From contig JBAYNS010000080.1 in assembly GCA_041678625.1 (NCBI GenBank), forward strand, positions 1 to 5,764: a DNA stretch of 5,764 nucleotides. The letters are read 5' to 3'. The position numbers and the translations under genes are program-made. Within the stretch, counting starts at the first letter, position 1. Every line of letters begins with the position of its first letter. Shown here in pieces: positions 5,120-5,764 of this stretch. The DNA is from JBAYNS01 sp041678625. GTDB lineage: Bacteria > Patescibacteriota > Gracilibacteria > Peribacterales > Peribacteraceae. The notes beneath the pieces are model-generated. The model saw nothing but the letters and a program-made list of their open reading frames with translations, had not been told where the DNA came from and did no database searches.

Positions 5120-5752
5120 ATGAAGCGCCTCCATATCGTATCCGCCCGCATCCTTCTTGCCGCCGTTCTTCTCACACAGGCAGCCCCAACCTTTGCCTAT
5201 CCATACTGGCAATTCCCTGCGGCAATTCCCTTCTTTGAAAATGTCGCTGCAACACCCCAGGTAGAACCCACGCTCTCGCCAATAATGGAGCAGGAAGTAA
5301 TACGCATCCGGATCATACAACCGATTGCAGACGACCGGCCGGTAACGCGCGCGCAGTTCATCATGCAAGTGATTCAGGAATTGTATCCCGAAGGTATTCC
5401 AACAGCGTGCTTTGAGCAGCTTTCTCCTTCCCGGTACTGGCTGCTCTTCTCTGATGTTCCCACCGATGCGCCGTATGGCCCACAATTGTGCGCCGCCATG
5501 ATTGCCGGACTGGTGGATGGATACAGTGATGCCACCTTCCGTCCCAATGCATCCATCAACTACGCGGAGGCGAGCAAAATTCTGGCTAAGGCGTTTGCAT
5601 TGGCTTCTGATCCTACGGACCCCACCGTTGCTTGGTATGCACCGTTCGTAAAAGCTATGCGAGCACACAACGCTCTGCCCTCGAATGTGGAACTGGATGA
5701 TCTGGTTATAGGGCAGAACATGCGGATCATGATCGCACTGGCACAGCCCTAG
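5120..5752 (+). CDS. Secreted S-layer homology (SLH) domain protein
   Basis: 210 residues. The N-terminus MKRLHIVSARILLAAVLLTQ plus PTFA gives a signal peptide with likely cleavage after Ala26. After a Pro-rich linker (27-70) come SLH-type repeats: a partial first repeat with PVTRAQFIMQVIQELYP (74-90), a full repeat with FSDVP (110-114), IAGLVDGYSD (128-137), FRPNASINYAEASKILAKAF (140-159), and a third starting WYAPFVKAMRAHNALP (172-187) that ends in a weak RIMIALAQP. SLH domains bind cell-wall polymers in other bacteria, so surface attachment is expected. Cys97 and Cys124 could form a disulfide outside the cell. There is no large second domain, so the protein is essentially an SLH module, shorter than most SLH proteins. 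The TAG stop at 5750-5752 leaves 12 bases to the window end. No SD; preceded by a leader hairpin. Confidence 0.88.
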   Translation: MKRLHIVSARILLAAVLLTQAAPTFAYPYWQFPAAIPFFENVAATPQVEPTLSPIMEQEVIRIRIIQPIADDRPVTRAQFIMQVIQELYPEGIPTACFEQLSPSRYWLLFSDVPTDAPYGPQLCAAMIAGLVDGYSDATFRPNASINYAEASKILAKAFALASDPTDPTVAWYAPFVKAMRAHNALPSNVELDDLVIGQNMRIMIALAQP

Positions 5753-5764
5753 ACCAGTATCAGC

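Noticed and set aside
5003..5668. 221-codon minus-strand frame opposite the SLH gene
   Set aside because: The plus strand has a signal peptide and SLH repeats; the minus reading is rich in Cys, Arg and Gly with no motif.

Overview
This window looks like a piece of a small-genome, uncultured-type bacterium, most plausibly of the Candidate Phyla Radiation and perhaps a Peregrinibacteria/Peribacteria relative. This is inference. It rests on a eukaryote-like (type 2) isoleucyl-tRNA synthetase with unusual inserted domains, an SLH-domain secreted protein, starts that mostly lack Shine-Dalgarno sequences, and moderate GC (about 50-55% in most coding sequence). TAA, TGA and TAG all end reading frames where a protein naturally ends, so the standard bacterial code fits.

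Layout. Bases 1-3812 (+) hold most of ileS, cut at its 5' end by the window edge so that the Rossmann HIGH region is missing. After a 13-base gap without SD comes a four-helix membrane protein of the phage-holin superfamily IV type (3826-4230, +), probably co-transcribed. Bases 4231-4356 are intergenic and carry a 75-base fold-back element and a second perfect hairpin, between convergent genes. A 69-residue unknown gene lies on the minus strand (4357-4566). A divergent, AT-rich spacer follows (4567-4703), then a 73-residue secreted protein with a strong SD (4704-4925, +) and its intrinsic terminator (4965-5003). Last comes a 210-residue SLH-domain surface protein (5120-5752, +), preceded by a leader hairpin.

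The main discovery is in ileS. Two histidine-phosphatase (phosphoglycerate-mutase-like) domains are inserted at two separate places in the synthetase, one on each side of the short conserved DLHxxxID segment between the editing domain and KMSKR. Each keeps the full catalytic set (RH, Arg, Glu, second His). The second Cys4 zinc knuckle of the synthetase is lost at both halves, and the second phosphatase sits where its second half would be. The second phosphatase tract is clearly AT-richer (about 39% GC) than its flanks. The first contains an in-frame invasion of GAAATCC heptamer repeats. The editing pocket also departs from consensus at two positions. The rest of the synthetase (KMSKR, anticodon-binding domain, C-terminal domain) is intact and the frame is open throughout, so this looks like a functional multidomain enzyme rather than a pseudogene.

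The other genes show no shared pathway. Two of them (4704-4925 and 5120-5752) are predicted to be exported, and one (3826-4230) is an integral membrane protein.
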